A stretch of DNA of 64,000 bases from contig NZ_CP090063.1 in the NCBI RefSeq assembly GCF_021391495.1, positions 1,364,001 to 1,428,000 of the forward strand, in the 5' to 3' direction. Positions within the stretch are counted from its first letter, which is position 1. Every line of letters begins with the position of its first letter. The notes beneath the pieces were generated by a model. The model saw nothing but the letters and a program-made list of their open reading frames with translations. It was not told where the DNA came from and did not search any database. Source of the stretch: Amycolatopsis acidiphila. Lineage in GTDB: Bacteria > Actinomycetota > Actinomycetes > Mycobacteriales > Pseudonocardiaceae. Shown here one piece after another: positions 1 through 11,380 of this stretch. The translations under genes were made by a program, and so were the position numbers.

Positions 1-1
1 C

Positions 2-64
2 ATCTTCGCGCTGCTCACGATCCTGTACTTCAGCCAGACCATGGAGAGGCATGACGAGCACTGA
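2..64 (+). CDS. atpB: ATP synthase subunit a, C-terminal end (partial)
   Basis: The last 20 codons of an open frame that enters from the left edge, ending in HDEH and a TGA. The residues read as the end of a transmembrane helix (IFALLTILYFSQTME), as expected for the proton-channel subunit a. The identity rests mostly on position: atpB always precedes atpE in actinobacterial atp operons. The 73-nt gap to atpE shows no terminator-like hairpin and ends in a GGGAGAG ribosome site. Confidence 0.75.
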   Translation: MFALLTILYFSQTMERHDEH

Positions 65-80
65 GACCCCTTTTGCCTAG

Positions 81-395
<315 letters not shown>

Positions 396-397
396 TC

Positions 398-946
398 ATG
401 TCTCGGGAGGTTCTCGCCGAGGGGAACAACTTCCTGCTCCCCAACGGCACCTTCGTCGTCGAGCTGATCATCTTCGCGATCGTGCTCGCCGTGGTGTGGA
501 AGCTCGTGCTTCCTCCCGTGCAGAAGGCGATGCGCGAGCGGCAGGAACTGCTGCAGCGCCAGCACGACGAGAGCCAGCAGGCCGCGGAGAAGTTCGAGGC
601 CGCGAAGGCGAAGTACGCGGAGGAGCTCGCCGAGGCGCGTGCGGAGTCGAACCGGATCCGGGACGAGGCAAGGGTCGAGGGTCAGCGGATCCTGGACGAG
701 TACCGGAACCAGGCGCAGTCGGAGATCTCGGACGTGCTGCGGCGCGGGGAGGACGAGCTCGCCAAGCAGCGCGAGCGCGTCCTCGCCGAGCTGCGGACCG
801 CGATCCCGGAGCTCTCGACGACGCTCGCGTCCCGGGTCGTCGGCCGTGACCTCGGTACCGCGTCCGTGAACCAGGGCACGGTCGAGGCCTTCCTGGCCGA
901 GCTCGGTTCCGGCCGGGTCGAGAAGGCAGCCGGAAAGGGAGAATGA
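398..946 (+). CDS. atpF: ATP synthase Fo subunit b
   Basis: Peripheral stalk subunit, 182 residues. One N-terminal membrane helix (about residues 18-40, VVELIIFAIVLAVVWKLVLP) is followed by a long charged coiled coil rich in Glu, Arg and Gln that reaches up to F1. Length is normal for a full b subunit, as in mycobacteria. The gene starts 2 nt after atpE and its TGA overlaps the start of the next gene in an ATGA, so translation is probably coupled. A second b-like gene follows directly, so the two probably form a b/b-prime pair. Confidence 0.95.
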   Translation: MSREVLAEGNNFLLPNGTFVVELIIFAIVLAVVWKLVLPPVQKAMRERQELLQRQHDESQQAAEKFEAAKAKYAEELAEARAESNRIRDEARVEGQRILDEYRNQAQSEISDVLRRGEDELAKQRERVLAELRTAIPELSTTLASRVVGRDLGTASVNQGTVEAFLAELGSGRVEKAAGKGE

Positions 947-1476
947 TGGACGCCGGAAGGTATGTCGGCACGCTGGTCGCCTTCTTGCTCATCGTCGGGC
1001 TCATCTGGTGGAAGATCGTCCCGCCGCTGCGCAGGATCATGCGCGAGAAGCAGGAGACGATCCGCCGGCAGATCGAGGAGGCCAAGCGCGCTGACGAGCG
1101 GCTGGCCGAGGCGGAGCGCACGTATGCCGAGGCGGTCGCCGAGGCACGCAAGGAGGCGGCGGTGATCCGCGACGCGGCCCGCGCCGACGCGCACCGCATC
1201 GGGGAGGAGATGAGGCTTCGCGCCGAGCAGGAGGTCGAGCGGATCAAGCAGCGCGGCGAGGAGCATCTGGCCCAGCAGCACCAGCAGGTCATGCGGGAGC
1301 TGCGGATCGAGATCGGCCGGCTGTCGAGCGCGCTCGCCGAGCGGCTCGTCCGTGAGCACCTCGCCGACGACGCCAACCGAGCGGCCACTGTGGACGGTTT
1401 CCTCGACGAGCTCGAGCAGACGTCGGCACGAGCAGGTGAGCCGGCGGTCGCGACCGCCGGCGAGGGAGCGTCATGA
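943..1476 (+). CDS. second b-type subunit (b-prime), matching the b half of mycobacterial b-delta
   Basis: 177 residues with an N-terminal membrane helix (VGTLVAFLLIVGLIWWKIVP) and then a continuous coiled coil (REKQETIRRQIEEAKRADER). It ends in a segment, EHLADDANRAATVDGFLDEL, that closely resembles the end of the b-like half of the mycobacterial fused b-delta subunit (Rv1307). In mycobacteria this part is joined to delta in one chain; here a stop codon separates them and the next gene overlaps by an ATGA. It most likely pairs with AtpF in the peripheral stalk. The start may be the first or second ATG of ATGATG; the second has better spacing from AAAGGGAG. Confidence 0.9.
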   Translation: MMDAGRYVGTLVAFLLIVGLIWWKIVPPLRRIMREKQETIRRQIEEAKRADERLAEAERTYAEAVAEARKEAAVIRDAARADAHRIGEEMRLRAEQEVERIKQRGEEHLAQQHQQVMRELRIEIGRLSSALAERLVREHLADDANRAATVDGFLDELEQTSARAGEPAVATAGEGAS

Positions 1477-2294
1477 TGCAGGCGAGCAGCCGGGAGTCGC
1501 TGGCCACGGTGCGTGGCCGGCTGGAAGAGCTGACGTCGGATGCGAGCACCGCCCAGGCGCGAGAGCTCGGCAACGAGCTCTCCGCCGTCGTCGGAGTGCT
1601 GGTGGGGCAGCGGGTGCTGCTGCGCCACCTGGCCGACCCCGCCGTCGACGAGTCGGCCCGCGCCAACCTCGCGGCCGGGCTCTTCGAGGGCAAGGTCGGG
1701 GCGACGACGGTCGAGGTGCTGCGTGCCGTCGCGACCCAGCGCTGGTCCACCTCGGGCGACCTGGTCGACGCCGTGGAGCTGCTGGCGAGGCAGGCCGTGC
1801 TCACGGCCGCCGAGCGGGAGGGCACGCTCGACGAGACCGAGGACGAGTTGTTCCGGTTCGGGCGGGTGCTCGACTCGGAGAACAACCTGCGAGCCCTGCT
1901 GTCGGACTCCACGGTCCCGGCCGAGCGCAGGCTCGGCCTGCTGCACAGCGTCCTCGACGGCAAGGTCGGCCAGGACACCATGGAGCTGCTCGAGCAGGCC
2001 GTGCGCACGCCCCGCGGACGCAGTCTCGACGTCGTGGTCGGACAGCTCGCGGAGCTGGCGGCGCAACGGCGGCAGCGGACGGTGGCACTGGTGACGGCCG
2101 CGGCCCCGCTGAGCGCGGAGCAGGAGGAGCGGCTGACCCGGGTGCTGTCCCAGATCTACAACCGGACGATGTCGGTGCAGGTCGACGTGGACCCCGAGGT
2201 CCTCGGGGGCCTGGTGGTGCGGGTCGGCGACGAGGTCATCGACGGCAGCATCGCGAGCCGGCTGGAGTCCGCGACCCGGGGCCTGCCCTCGTGA
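1473..2294 (+). CDS. atpH: ATP synthase F1 subunit delta
   Basis: 273 residues, the long actinobacterial form (about 270 residues, against about 180 in E. coli). Delta ties the peripheral stalk to the top of the alpha3-beta3 head. The C-terminal part shows the family signature (VLSQIYNRTMSVQVDVDP, then GGLVVRVGDEVIDGSI). The N-terminal 90 or so residues match the linker and helical part of the mycobacterial b-delta fusion. The start overlaps the preceding b-like gene; the second ATG of ATGATG lies 7 nt from GAGGGAG and may be the true start. Confidence 0.95.
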   Translation: MMQASSRESLATVRGRLEELTSDASTAQARELGNELSAVVGVLVGQRVLLRHLADPAVDESARANLAAGLFEGKVGATTVEVLRAVATQRWSTSGDLVDAVELLARQAVLTAAEREGTLDETEDELFRFGRVLDSENNLRALLSDSTVPAERRLGLLHSVLDGKVGQDTMELLEQAVRTPRGRSLDVVVGQLAELAAQRRQRTVALVTAAAPLSAEQEERLTRVLSQIYNRTMSVQVDVDPEVLGGLVVRVGDEVIDGSIASRLESATRGLPS

Positions 2295-2347
2295 CGAGGG
2301 CCTGTAAGCAAAAGTTTGAAACCCACTAGAGCAGGGACGACAAGACC

Positions 2348-3994
2348 ATGGCGGAGCTGACGATCTCCTCGGATGAGATCCGGAGCGCGATCGAGAACTA
2401 CGTCTCGACCTTCTCGACCGAGACCTCGCGCGAGGAGGTCGGGACCGTCGTCGAGACCTACGACGGCATCGCGATCGTCGAGGGCTTGCCTTCGGCGATG
2501 ACCCAGGAACTGCTGGAGTTCCCCGGCGGCGTGCTCGGCGTCGCCCAGAACCTCGACGAGCGCGAAATCGGCGTCGTCATCCTCGGTAACTACGAAGGCA
2601 TCGAGGAGGGCCAGGAGGTCAAGCGCACGGGTCGGGTGCTGTCGGTCCCGGTGGGCGACAACTTCCTCGGCCGTGTCGTCGACCCGCTCGGCACCCCGAT
2701 CGACGGTCTCGGTGACATCGACGCCGAGGAGAACCGGGTCCTGGAGCTGCAGGCGCCGTCGGTGATGCAGCGCCAGCCGGTGTCCGAGCCGCTGCAGACC
2801 GGCATCAAGGCCATCGACTCGCAGACCCCGATCGGCCGCGGCCAGCGCCAGCTGATCATCGGTGACCGCAAGACCGGCAAGACCGCGGTCTGCGTGGACA
2901 CGATCCTCAACCAGAAGGCGAACTGGGACTCGGGCGACCCGGCCAAGCAGGTCCGCTGCATCTACGTCGCGATCGGCCAGAAGGGCTCCACGATCGCCTC
3001 GGTCCGCCAGGCGCTCGAGGACGCGGGTGCGCTCGAGTACACCACCATCGTCGCGGCGCCTGCCTCGGACTCCGCGGGCTTCAAGTACATCGCGCCCTAC
3101 ACCGGCTCGGCACTGGGCCAGCACTGGATGTACCAGGGCAAGCACGTGCTGATCGTGTTCGACGACCTGTCCAAGCAGGCCGAGGCCTACCGCGCGATCT
3201 CGCTGCTGCTGCGCCGCCCGCCGGGCCGCGAGGCCTACCCCGGCGACGTCTTCTACTTGCACTCGCGGCTGCTGGAGCGGTGCGCGAAGCTGTCGGAGGA
3301 GCTCGGCGGTGGTTCGATGACGGGTCTGCCGATCATCGAGACCAAGGCCAACGACGTGTCGGCCTACATCCCCACCAACGTCATCTCGATCACCGACGGC
3401 CAGTGCTTCCTGGAGACCGACCTGTTCAACCAGGGTGTGCGGCCGGCCATCAACGTCGGTATCTCGGTGTCCCGAGTCGGTGGTGACGCGCAGATCAAGG
3501 CGATGAAGGCCGTTGCCGGCTCGCTCCGGCTGGACCTGTCGCAATACCGCGAGCTCGAGGCGTTCGCGGCCTTCGCCTCCGACCTCGACGCGGCCTCGAA
3601 GGCGCAGCTGGCACGAGGCAGCCGGCTGGTGGAGCTGCTCAAGCAGCCGCAGTACACGCCGTTCCCGGTCGAGGAGCAGGTCGTGTCGATCTACCTGGGC
3701 ACCAAGGGGCACCTCGACTCGGTGCCGGTGGAGGACGTCAGCCGGTTCGAGGCGGAGTTCCTCGACTACGTGCGCCACAACCACGAGGGCATCCTCGCCG
3801 ACATCCGCGACACCCAGAAGTTCTCGGAGGAGACCGAGCAGCGCCTGGTCGACGCGGTGAACGAGTTCAAGAAGAGCTTCACCACCGCCGGTGGCGAGTC
3901 CGTGGTGAACGAAGCGCCCGCCGAGGCGATGGACGAGTCCGAAGAGCAGCGCGAGTCGGTCAAGGTCAGCCGTCCGGCTCCGGCCAAGAAGTGA
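2348..3994 (+). CDS. atpA: ATP synthase F1 subunit alpha
   Basis: 548 residues, the regulatory nucleotide-binding subunit. The P-loop GDRKTGKTA lies near residue 173 and the alpha signature [14 protein letters not shown] follows further on. The C-terminus carries an extra tail of about 35 residues after the normal end, running through [20 protein letters not shown] and ending in PAPAKK. Mycobacterial alpha subunits have a C-terminal extension of similar length, which is known there to restrain ATP hydrolysis; that it does so here is an inference. The gene follows atpH after 53 nt and is the only atp gene apart from atpC with a sizeable leader gap. Confidence 0.97.
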   Translation: MAELTISSDEIRSAIENYVSTFSTETSREEVGTVVETYDGIAIVEGLPSAMTQELLEFPGGVLGVAQNLDEREIGVVILGNYEGIEEGQEVKRTGRVLSVPVGDNFLGRVVDPLGTPIDGLGDIDAEENRVLELQAPSVMQRQPVSEPLQTGIKAIDSQTPIGRGQRQLIIGDRKTGKTAVCVDTILNQKANWDSGDPAKQVRCIYVAIGQKGSTIASVRQALEDAGALEYTTIVAAPASDSAGFKYIAPYTGSALGQHWMYQGKHVLIVFDDLSKQAEAYRAISLLLRRPPGREAYPGDVFYLHSRLLERCAKLSEELGGGSMTGLPIIETKANDVSAYIPTNVISITDGQCFLETDLFNQGVRPAINVGISVSRVGGDAQIKAMKAVAGSLRLDLSQYRELEAFAAFASDLDAASKAQLARGSRLVELLKQPQYTPFPVEEQVVSIYLGTKGHLDSVPVEDVSRFEAEFLDYVRHNHEGILADIRDTQKFSEETEQRLVDAVNEFKKSFTTAGGESVVNEAPAEAMDESEEQRESVKVSRPAPAKK

Positions 3995-4008
3995 TCGGAT
4001 AGCCGAGG

Positions 4009-6409
<2,401 letters not shown>

Positions 6410-6415
6410 CACGAC

Positions 6416-6453
6416 GGGCGTCCGGCGGGGTCTTCACGGCCCCCCGGACGCCC
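6416..6453 (+). other. strong hairpin between atpD and atpC
   Basis: GGGCGTCCGG (6416-6425) pairs perfectly with CCGGACGCCC (6444-6453), and after a one-base bulge GGGG pairs with CCCC, leaving a 9-nt loop. No T-run follows. It lies inside the operon just after the beta stop codon, so it may act as a partial terminator or an mRNA-stability element that lowers epsilon output relative to beta. That role is inferred; the structure is read directly. Confidence 0.65.
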
Positions 6454-6489
6454 GCTGTCGGGGTGTGCTCGCAGACAAGGAGCTGACAC

Positions 6490-6858
6490 GTGGCTGCTGA
6501 GATGTCCGTCCGGCTGGTGGCCGTGGAGCGGGAAGTGTGGTCGGGCCAGGCGACGTTCGTCTTCGCCCGGACGACCGTGGGCGAGATCGGCATCCTGCCG
6601 CATCACCTGCCGCTGCTGGCGGAGCTGACGCAGGGCGAGATGGTGCGCATCGACTCGACCGATTCCGGCGAGATCTTCGCCGCGGTCGACGGCGGCTTCC
6701 TCTCGGTCACCGAGGAGGGTGTGAGCATCCTCGCCGAGTCCGCCGAGCTGCGCGACGAGATCGATGTCGAGCAGGCGCGGCTGGAGCTCGGCTCCGAGGA
6801 CGAGGAGACCCGCTTGCGGGGCCGGGCGCGCCTGCGGGCGGCCGGGCACGACGCCTGA
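6490..6858 (+). CDS. atpC: ATP synthase F1 subunit epsilon
   Basis: 122 residues. The N-terminal beta-barrel domain is clear (SVRLVAVEREVWSGQATFVF, then GEIGILPHHLPLLAELTQGE). The C-terminal helical domain is short, as in mycobacteria (121 residues), where it regulates ATP hydrolysis only weakly. The GTG at 6490 is chosen because AAGGAG (6477-6482) stands 7 nt upstream; the inner ATG at 6502 has no such site. It is the last gene of the operon. Confidence 0.95.
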   Translation: MAAEMSVRLVAVEREVWSGQATFVFARTTVGEIGILPHHLPLLAELTQGEMVRIDSTDSGEIFAAVDGGFLSVTEEGVSILAESAELRDEIDVEQARLELGSEDEETRLRGRARLRAAGHDA

Positions 6859-6912
6859 CCGCAAGCACTCATCTACACTGCAGAGAAGTTGCCGAACGCG
6901 AAGGAGGCCGAC

Positions 6913-6975
6913 GTGGCTTGGTGTTTCCTCCACCCCGTCACGTCGCTCCACGCCACACCAGGCCAACTGGTCTGA
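6913..6975 (+). CDS. possible 20-codon leader peptide
   Basis: A GTG preceded by a near-perfect AAGGAGG (6901-6907) opens a frame of 20 codons ending in TGA, 24 nt before the DUF2550 gene. The peptide begins MAWCFLHP and has no run of a single amino acid, so classical attenuation is not indicated. It could couple translation to the next gene or be a small protein. The strong ribosome site is the only positive evidence. Confidence 0.35.
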   Translation: MAWCFLHPVTSLHATPGQLV

Positions 6976-6999
6976 CAGGGCGAGGAGCGGGAGCCAGCC

Positions 7000-7434
7000 G
7001 TGGAGATCGCCGTGGTTGTCCTCGTTCTCCTGCTCGGCCTCGTCGTCATCGCGGTGTGGTACAGCCTGCGCTGGATCCGGATGCGCCGTAACGGCGGCGT
7101 GAGCGTCGCCCTGCGCTGGAACCCCGACAACGTCCGTGCCGGCTGGCATCTGGGGATCGGCCGGTACGAGGGCGAGGTCTTCGCCTGGTATCGCGTGTGG
7201 AGCCTGCGCAATGGTCCGGACCGCATCTTCCAGCGGGAAACCCTGATGATCGCCGACCGCCGGGACCCGGCGGGCACCGAGGCGTATGCGGTCCCCGCGG
7301 ACGCGACCGTCCTGCGTTGCGAGTCGCAGGCGCACGAACCGATCGAGATCGCGATGGGCCCCGGCGCGCTGACCGGTTTCCTGTCGTGGCTGGAGTCCGC
7401 GCCACCCGGTCGCCGCCTGCCGCGCGCGAGCTGA
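7000..7434 (+). CDS. DUF2550 membrane protein (Rv1312 type)
   Basis: 144 residues: one N-terminal membrane helix (IAVVVLVLLLGLVVIAVWYS), a basic stop-transfer stretch (RWIRMRRN), then a soluble domain with WNPDNVRAGWHLGIGRYEG and FAWYRVWSL, typical of DUF2550. The gene following atpC in M. tuberculosis is the same family, and this is conserved in many actinobacteria. Function is unknown. The start is a GTG after GAGGAGCGGGAG. Confidence 0.88.
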   Translation: MEIAVVVLVLLLGLVVIAVWYSLRWIRMRRNGGVSVALRWNPDNVRAGWHLGIGRYEGEVFAWYRVWSLRNGPDRIFQRETLMIADRRDPAGTEAYAVPADATVLRCESQAHEPIEIAMGPGALTGFLSWLESAPPGRRLPRAS

Positions 7435-7448
7435 CCGGCCGATTTTCC

Positions 7449-7463
7449 TTACCTCCCAGGTAA
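7449..7463. promoter_or_regulatory. perfect 15-bp palindrome TTACCTCCCAGGTAA
   Basis: TTACCT and AGGTAA flank a CCC core, about 64 nt before the start codon of the small membrane protein at 7527. AT-rich, symmetric and intergenic, it looks like an operator. No regulator gene lies next to it. Confidence 0.45.
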
Positions 7464-7526
7464 TCGCCTCGCAGGCGGGGGACGCCTAGCGTCATTGGTG
7501 GATCACCTGCCAGAGGAGGGATCACC

Positions 7527-7874
7527 ATGGCGACACAGGGCGGGCGCGGCGACCGGTTCCTTCGGGTGGTGCTGCGGCTGGACCAGGCGGGCTCGGCGGC
7601 GTTCATCGTCGTCGCGCTCGCGGCCGTTCCCGCGTTCATGTGGTTCGGATCGGTGCGGCTCGTGCTGTGGACGCTGGGCGTGGCGCTGATGGCCTACGCG
7701 CTCGCGCTCGGCCTGCTGGGCGTGCTGATGGCCTTCGGGCTGACCAGGCTCGCGAGCCGGAACGACCAGCTCACCGCGCAGGTGTGGCGGTCGATCCTCA
7801 GCTATCCCGCGTCGGCCGACCGCCCGGCTCCCACAGCACGTCGCCGTCCGGGTTCGCCAGGCGAGCGAGGATGA
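7527..7874 (+). CDS. small two-helix membrane protein
   Basis: 115 residues with two hydrophobic stretches (AAFIVVALAAVPAFMWFG and TLGVALMAYALALGLLGVLM) and a basic, proline-rich tail. The start has a good ribosome site (GAGGAGGGATCACC before the ATG). The last 26 codons overlap the 3' end of the adenosyltransferase on the other strand, so the tail sequence is constrained by that gene and the true stop may be of little functional weight. I do not recognise a named family. Confidence 0.7.
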   Translation: MATQGGRGDRFLRVVLRLDQAGSAAFIVVALAAVPAFMWFGSVRLVLWTLGVALMAYALALGLLGVLMAFGLTRLASRNDQLTAQVWRSILSYPASADRPAPTARRRPGSPGERG

Positions 7875-8382
7875 ACAGCAGGTCGGACAGGCGGTTGAGG
7901 TACTTCACCGCCAGGGTGTTCGTCCGCTCGGCGTCGGCCTCGACGAGGGCCCAGCCGCTGCGCTCGGCCCGTCGCGCGACGGTGCGGGCCTGGTGCAGGA
8001 ACGCCGCGCCAGGGGTCCCACCGGGCAGGATGAACGACGTCAGCTTCGGCAGGCGCTCGTTGAACGTGTCGCACCAGCCCTCGAGCCGCGTGATGTACGC
8101 CTCGGTGATGCGCAGTGGGGGATACGGCGGGTTTTCGACCACCGGCGCGCACAGGTCCGCGCCGACGTCGAACAGGTCGTTCTGCACCCGGCGCAGCACG
8201 TCCGCGATCTCGTCGCTCAGGCCGCTCATCGCCAGCGCGAGCCCGATGACCGAGTTCGCCTCGTCCACGTCGGCGTAGGCGCCGAGGCGCGCGTCGGTCT
8301 TCGGCACGCGTGAGCCGTCGCCGAGTGCGGTGGTGCCGGTGTCGCCGACCTTGGTGTATACGCGGTTGATCCGTACGGGCAT
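7798..8382 (-). CDS. cob(I)alamin adenosyltransferase, PduO type
   Basis: 194 residues. Transfers the adenosyl group of ATP to cobalamin to make coenzyme B12. The N-terminal ATP-binding stretch TKVGDTGTTALGDGSRVPK and the C-terminal RLSDLLFILARLAN are hallmarks of the PduO (ATR) family. The same family sits in the same place in M. tuberculosis (Rv1314c), next to murA. The cofactor is needed by mutases such as the MeaA-type enzyme encoded 4 kb away. Its 3' end overlaps the preceding convergent gene by 77 nt. Confidence 0.93.
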   Translation of the reverse strand: MPVRINRVYTKVGDTGTTALGDGSRVPKTDARLGAYADVDEANSVIGLALAMSGLSDEIADVLRRVQNDLFDVGADLCAPVVENPPYPPLRITEAYITRLEGWCDTFNERLPKLTSFILPGGTPGAAFLHQARTVARRAERSGWALVEADAERTNTLAVKYLNRLSDLLFILARLANPDGDVLWEPGGRPTRDS

Positions 8383-8447
8383 GCCCCGACCCTACGGCCT
8401 GCCGCTTCCGCCGCCACCGTCGCGACGGGCACGCTTCGCGTGGCTCT

Positions 8448-9962
8448 TCACGACACTTCGAACAGGCGCATGGCGTCCGGCGCGTCGAAACACACGTCGT
8501 CGCCGACGCGGGCCCGCAACTCGCGCACGAGGTTCCGGCCTCCGCGCCAGTCGCCCGGCCGCACGGTGATCATGCCGCCGTGCAGGCCGAACAGGTGCAG
8601 GATCGGCAGCTGACCGTCCGTGTGTTCCACGCCGGCCCCGGCGATGTCGTCGAACCGCACGACGGCGACGGGTACCGGGCTCGAGCCGAAGTACGACGTG
8701 AGCCCTTCCTCGCCGACCACGAGCCGGAAGCCGCGCGGCGCCGTCGAACCGACCAGGGCGCGTTTGAGCTCCCGGCCCGGTACGGGGGCGAGCGGGCTGC
8801 CGGGCAGCTCCGGCAGGTCCGCGGGCAGCCGGCCCTGCGGGGCGCACAGGACGAGCTCGCCGGCCAGCTCGCGCGCGGCCGCGGCTACCGCGCCCGCCTC
8901 GACCCCGGCGAGCACCTGCTTCTGGTGCGCCGCGGCCGTCGCCCAGCCGGTCAGCTCGCTCATCGCTTCGTCGAACGCGCGGTACTCCGCGAACTCGCGC
9001 TCGCCGAGTTGCTCGACGAGGCTGTTGCGGTCGGCGGCGAGCTCCTCGTCGGTCGGACCGGCCGCACCGAGGGCGGCCAGCTCCTCGCGGATCGCTTCGA
9101 GGACGCGCCGGGCGTGCTTGTCGGGCACGTCGGTGCCGAAGCCGAGTACGGCACGCCGCTCGTCGACCATCTGGTGGTCGAAGCCGATGTCGTAGACCAG
9201 CCCCTCCAGATGCCGCAGCCGGTCCGTCAGCCGGGACATCAGGGTGCCTGCCGCGCAGGCCATTTCCGCGGTCCACTCGACGAGCGCGCAGCCGATGACG
9301 CCGTTGGGCACGGTCGTGCGCGCGGGCGTCGGCAACGCGAACGGCTCGGCCGAGGGCGGGCGGCCGCGCGGTCCCTCCGGCAGCGGGAGGCGCAGACCTT
9401 CCGGCGGCGGCCCGGACAGCACGAGCGCGGCGTTGCCGCGGTGGAACCACCGGGCGCACCACGCGCGCACCTCGTCGTCGCTCGCCCGGACGGTGGCGAC
9501 CTGGATGTTGCCCGCGAGCCCGTAAGCCTGGTTGCCGAACCAGATCGAGGCCGGCAGCCAGGCCGTCACGCCGGGGCCTTCGCTGCCGCGCTCCTCGGCG
9601 ACGAGGACGCCGCGTTCGAGTTCGAGCGGGCCGGTGTCGAGGGCGCCGAGGGACTCGCAGATCCGGCGCAGGTGGTCGGTGACGGTCTCCGGGGTGCTGG
9701 TGACGTCGAAGCTCGTGTGCAGCATCTCGGTCGTCGCGTTGTTCTCGTAGCGGCTCGTGCGCAGCGGCCGCATCGCCAGGTGCTCGACCAGATGCGTGAT
9801 GCCCGTTTCCAGGAAGGTCTCGTGCGCGATGCCCACGCCGAAGATCAGGCTCGCGTTCAACCGACCGGGTTGGGTGTGCCAGAACACCGGCACGCCGTCC
9901 ACCTCGGTGCGGTGCACTGTGGGTAGATCGGGTGCGGCGGGGCGAGACACCATGTCCTGCAA
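8448..9962 (-). CDS. M16-family (insulinase-like) zinc peptidase
   Basis: 504 residues. The inverted zinc motif HxxEH is read as HLVEH at residues 57-61. The third ligand is expected in ELERGVLVAEE about 60 residues on (Glu123 or Glu124). The overall two-module layout fits single-chain M16 proteins. No signal peptide is seen, so it is probably cytoplasmic. The gene is divergent from murA across a 140-nt spacer and reads toward the adenosyltransferase gene, 65 nt apart on the same strand. Substrate unknown. Confidence 0.82.
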   Translation of the reverse strand: MQDMVSRPAAPDLPTVHRTEVDGVPVFWHTQPGRLNASLIFGVGIAHETFLETGITHLVEHLAMRPLRTSRYENNATTEMLHTSFDVTSTPETVTDHLRRICESLGALDTGPLELERGVLVAEERGSEGPGVTAWLPASIWFGNQAYGLAGNIQVATVRASDDEVRAWCARWFHRGNAALVLSGPPPEGLRLPLPEGPRGRPPSAEPFALPTPARTTVPNGVIGCALVEWTAEMACAAGTLMSRLTDRLRHLEGLVYDIGFDHQMVDERRAVLGFGTDVPDKHARRVLEAIREELAALGAAGPTDEELAADRNSLVEQLGEREFAEYRAFDEAMSELTGWATAAAHQKQVLAGVEAGAVAAAARELAGELVLCAPQGRLPADLPELPGSPLAPVPGRELKRALVGSTAPRGFRLVVGEEGLTSYFGSSPVPVAVVRFDDIAGAGVEHTDGQLPILHLFGLHGGMITVRPGDWRGGRNLVRELRARVGDDVCFDAPDAMRLFEVS

Positions 9963-9981
9963 TCCTCCCCCAGGCGGGTTA

Positions 9982-10001
9982 AGCGATGGGCGTTTATCGC
10001 T
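9982..10001. promoter_or_regulatory. inverted repeat in the M16 peptidase/murA divergent spacer
   Basis: AGCGAT (9982-9987) and ATCGCT (9996-10001) are perfect inverted copies 8 nt apart. They lie just upstream of the M16 peptidase start and about 105 nt from murA. A regulator site is possible; the arms are short, so chance cannot be excluded. Confidence 0.3.
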
Positions 10002-10104
10002 CTGAGAGCGCGTAGTGTTTCACACTTTGGCCTGAATCGTGTTGCGGCCTGTTATCGCCCGCCCCACCGATCGGGTGGCACCGGCGGGAGGCATGATGAC
10101 GGCC

Positions 10105-11379
10105 ATGAGCGAGCACTTCGATGTGCATGGCGGGGCCCGTCTGGAGGGCGAAGTCGAGGTCGTGGGCGCGAAGAACAGCGTCCTGAAGCTGATGGCGGCG
10201 GCGCTGCTCGCCGAGGGCACCACGACCATCACCAACTGCCCGCAGATCCTCGACGTCCCGCTGATGGCGGACGTGCTGCGCAGCGTCGGCTGCGAGGTCG
10301 AGCTGGACGGCGACACGGCCAGGATCACCACGCCTTCGGAGCTGTCGCACCGCGCCGACTCGCCCGCGATGGGCAAACTGCGGGCGTCGGTGTGCGTGCT
10401 CGGGCCGCTGGTGGGCCGGCTCAGGCGGGCCGTCGTGGCACTGCCCGGCGGCGACGCGATCGGTTCGCGCCCGCTGGACATGCACCAGAACGGGCTGCGC
10501 GCACTGGGTGCGACGAGCACGATCGAGCACGGCTGTGTGGTGGCGAAGGCCGACGCGCTGGAGGGCGCGCAGATCTGGCTGGACTTCCCGAGCGTCGGCG
10601 CGACCGAGAACATCCTGATGGCGGCGGCGCTGGCCGAGGGCACGACGGTCATCGACAACGCCGCGCGCGAGCCGGAGATCGCCGACATCTGCACGATGCT
10701 GATCGAGATGGGCGCCAAGATCGAGGGCGCGGGCACGTCCACGCTCACGGTGCACGGCGTCGAGTCGCTGCACCCGACCGAGCACCGCGTCATGGGCGAC
10801 CGGATCGTGGGCGCGACGTGGGCGTTCGCGGCGACGATGACCCGGGGCGACATCACCGTGCACGGGGTGAACCCGCATCACCTGGACCTTGTGCTGGACA
10901 AGCTGCGCACGGCGGGCGCCGAGGTGACTCCCTACGACGACAAGGGTTTCCGGGTCGTGCAGGCCGACCGGCCCAAGTCGGTCGACTTCGTGACCCTGCC
11001 CTACCCCGGTTTCGCGACCGACCTGCAGCCGTTCGCGGTCGCGCTGTCGGCGATCTCCGAGGGGACGTCGATGATCACGGAGAACGTGTACGAGGCGCGG
11101 TTCCGGTTCATCGAGGAGATGCAGCGCCTGGGCGCCGATGCGCGCACCGATGGGCACCACGCGGTGGTGCGCGGGGTGAAGTCGCTGTCGAGCGCGCCGG
11201 TCTGGGCGTCCGACATCCGTGCCGGCGCGGGCCTCGTGCTGGCGGGCCTGTGCGCCGACGGCGTGACCGAGGTCTGGGACGTCTTCCACATCGACCGCGG
11301 CTATCCGCACTTCGTGGAGAACTTCAACCGCCTGGGCGCGAGGATCGAGCGCGTCGCGGGAGAGCCGGAACGCGCCTGA
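10105..11379 (+). CDS. murA: UDP-N-acetylglucosamine 1-carboxyvinyltransferase
   Basis: First committed step of peptidoglycan synthesis: adds enolpyruvate from PEP to UDP-GlcNAc. 424 residues from the ATG used here (M. tuberculosis: 418). The N-terminal [18 protein letters not shown] substrate loop is intact. The active-site loop reads [12 protein letters not shown], with Asp117 where E. coli has the Cys115 alkylated by fosfomycin; mycobacteria and chlamydiae carry the same change and are fosfomycin-resistant. Start choice is open: ATGs at 10093, 10096 and 10105 share a GGGAGG at 10086-10091, and 10105 is favoured by family alignment ([10 protein letters not shown]). Confidence 0.96.
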   Translation: MSEHFDVHGGARLEGEVEVVGAKNSVLKLMAAALLAEGTTTITNCPQILDVPLMADVLRSVGCEVELDGDTARITTPSELSHRADSPAMGKLRASVCVLGPLVGRLRRAVVALPGGDAIGSRPLDMHQNGLRALGATSTIEHGCVVAKADALEGAQIWLDFPSVGATENILMAAALAEGTTVIDNAAREPEIADICTMLIEMGAKIEGAGTSTLTVHGVESLHPTEHRVMGDRIVGATWAFAATMTRGDITVHGVNPHHLDLVLDKLRTAGAEVTPYDDKGFRVVQADRPKSVDFVTLPYPGFATDLQPFAVALSAISEGTSMITENVYEARFRFIEEMQRLGADARTDGHHAVVRGVKSLSSAPVWASDIRAGAGLVLAGLCADGVTEVWDVFHIDRGYPHFVENFNRLGARIERVAGEPERA

Positions 11380-11380
11380 C

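Noticed and set aside
6859..6999. A riboswitch or structured leader before the DUF2550 gene
   Set aside because: No conserved riboswitch core or long pairing was recognised; only the small frame with a strong ribosome site stands out.
7798..7874. The 77-nt convergent overlap of two coding sequences as a sign that one is false
   Set aside because: The adenosyltransferase end is family-like, and the small membrane protein has its helices and ribosome site outside the overlap. Both were kept, with the tail of the latter in doubt.
8383..8447. A cobalamin riboswitch near the adenosyltransferase
   Set aside because: The spacer is 65 nt, too short, and it lacks the B12-box pattern.
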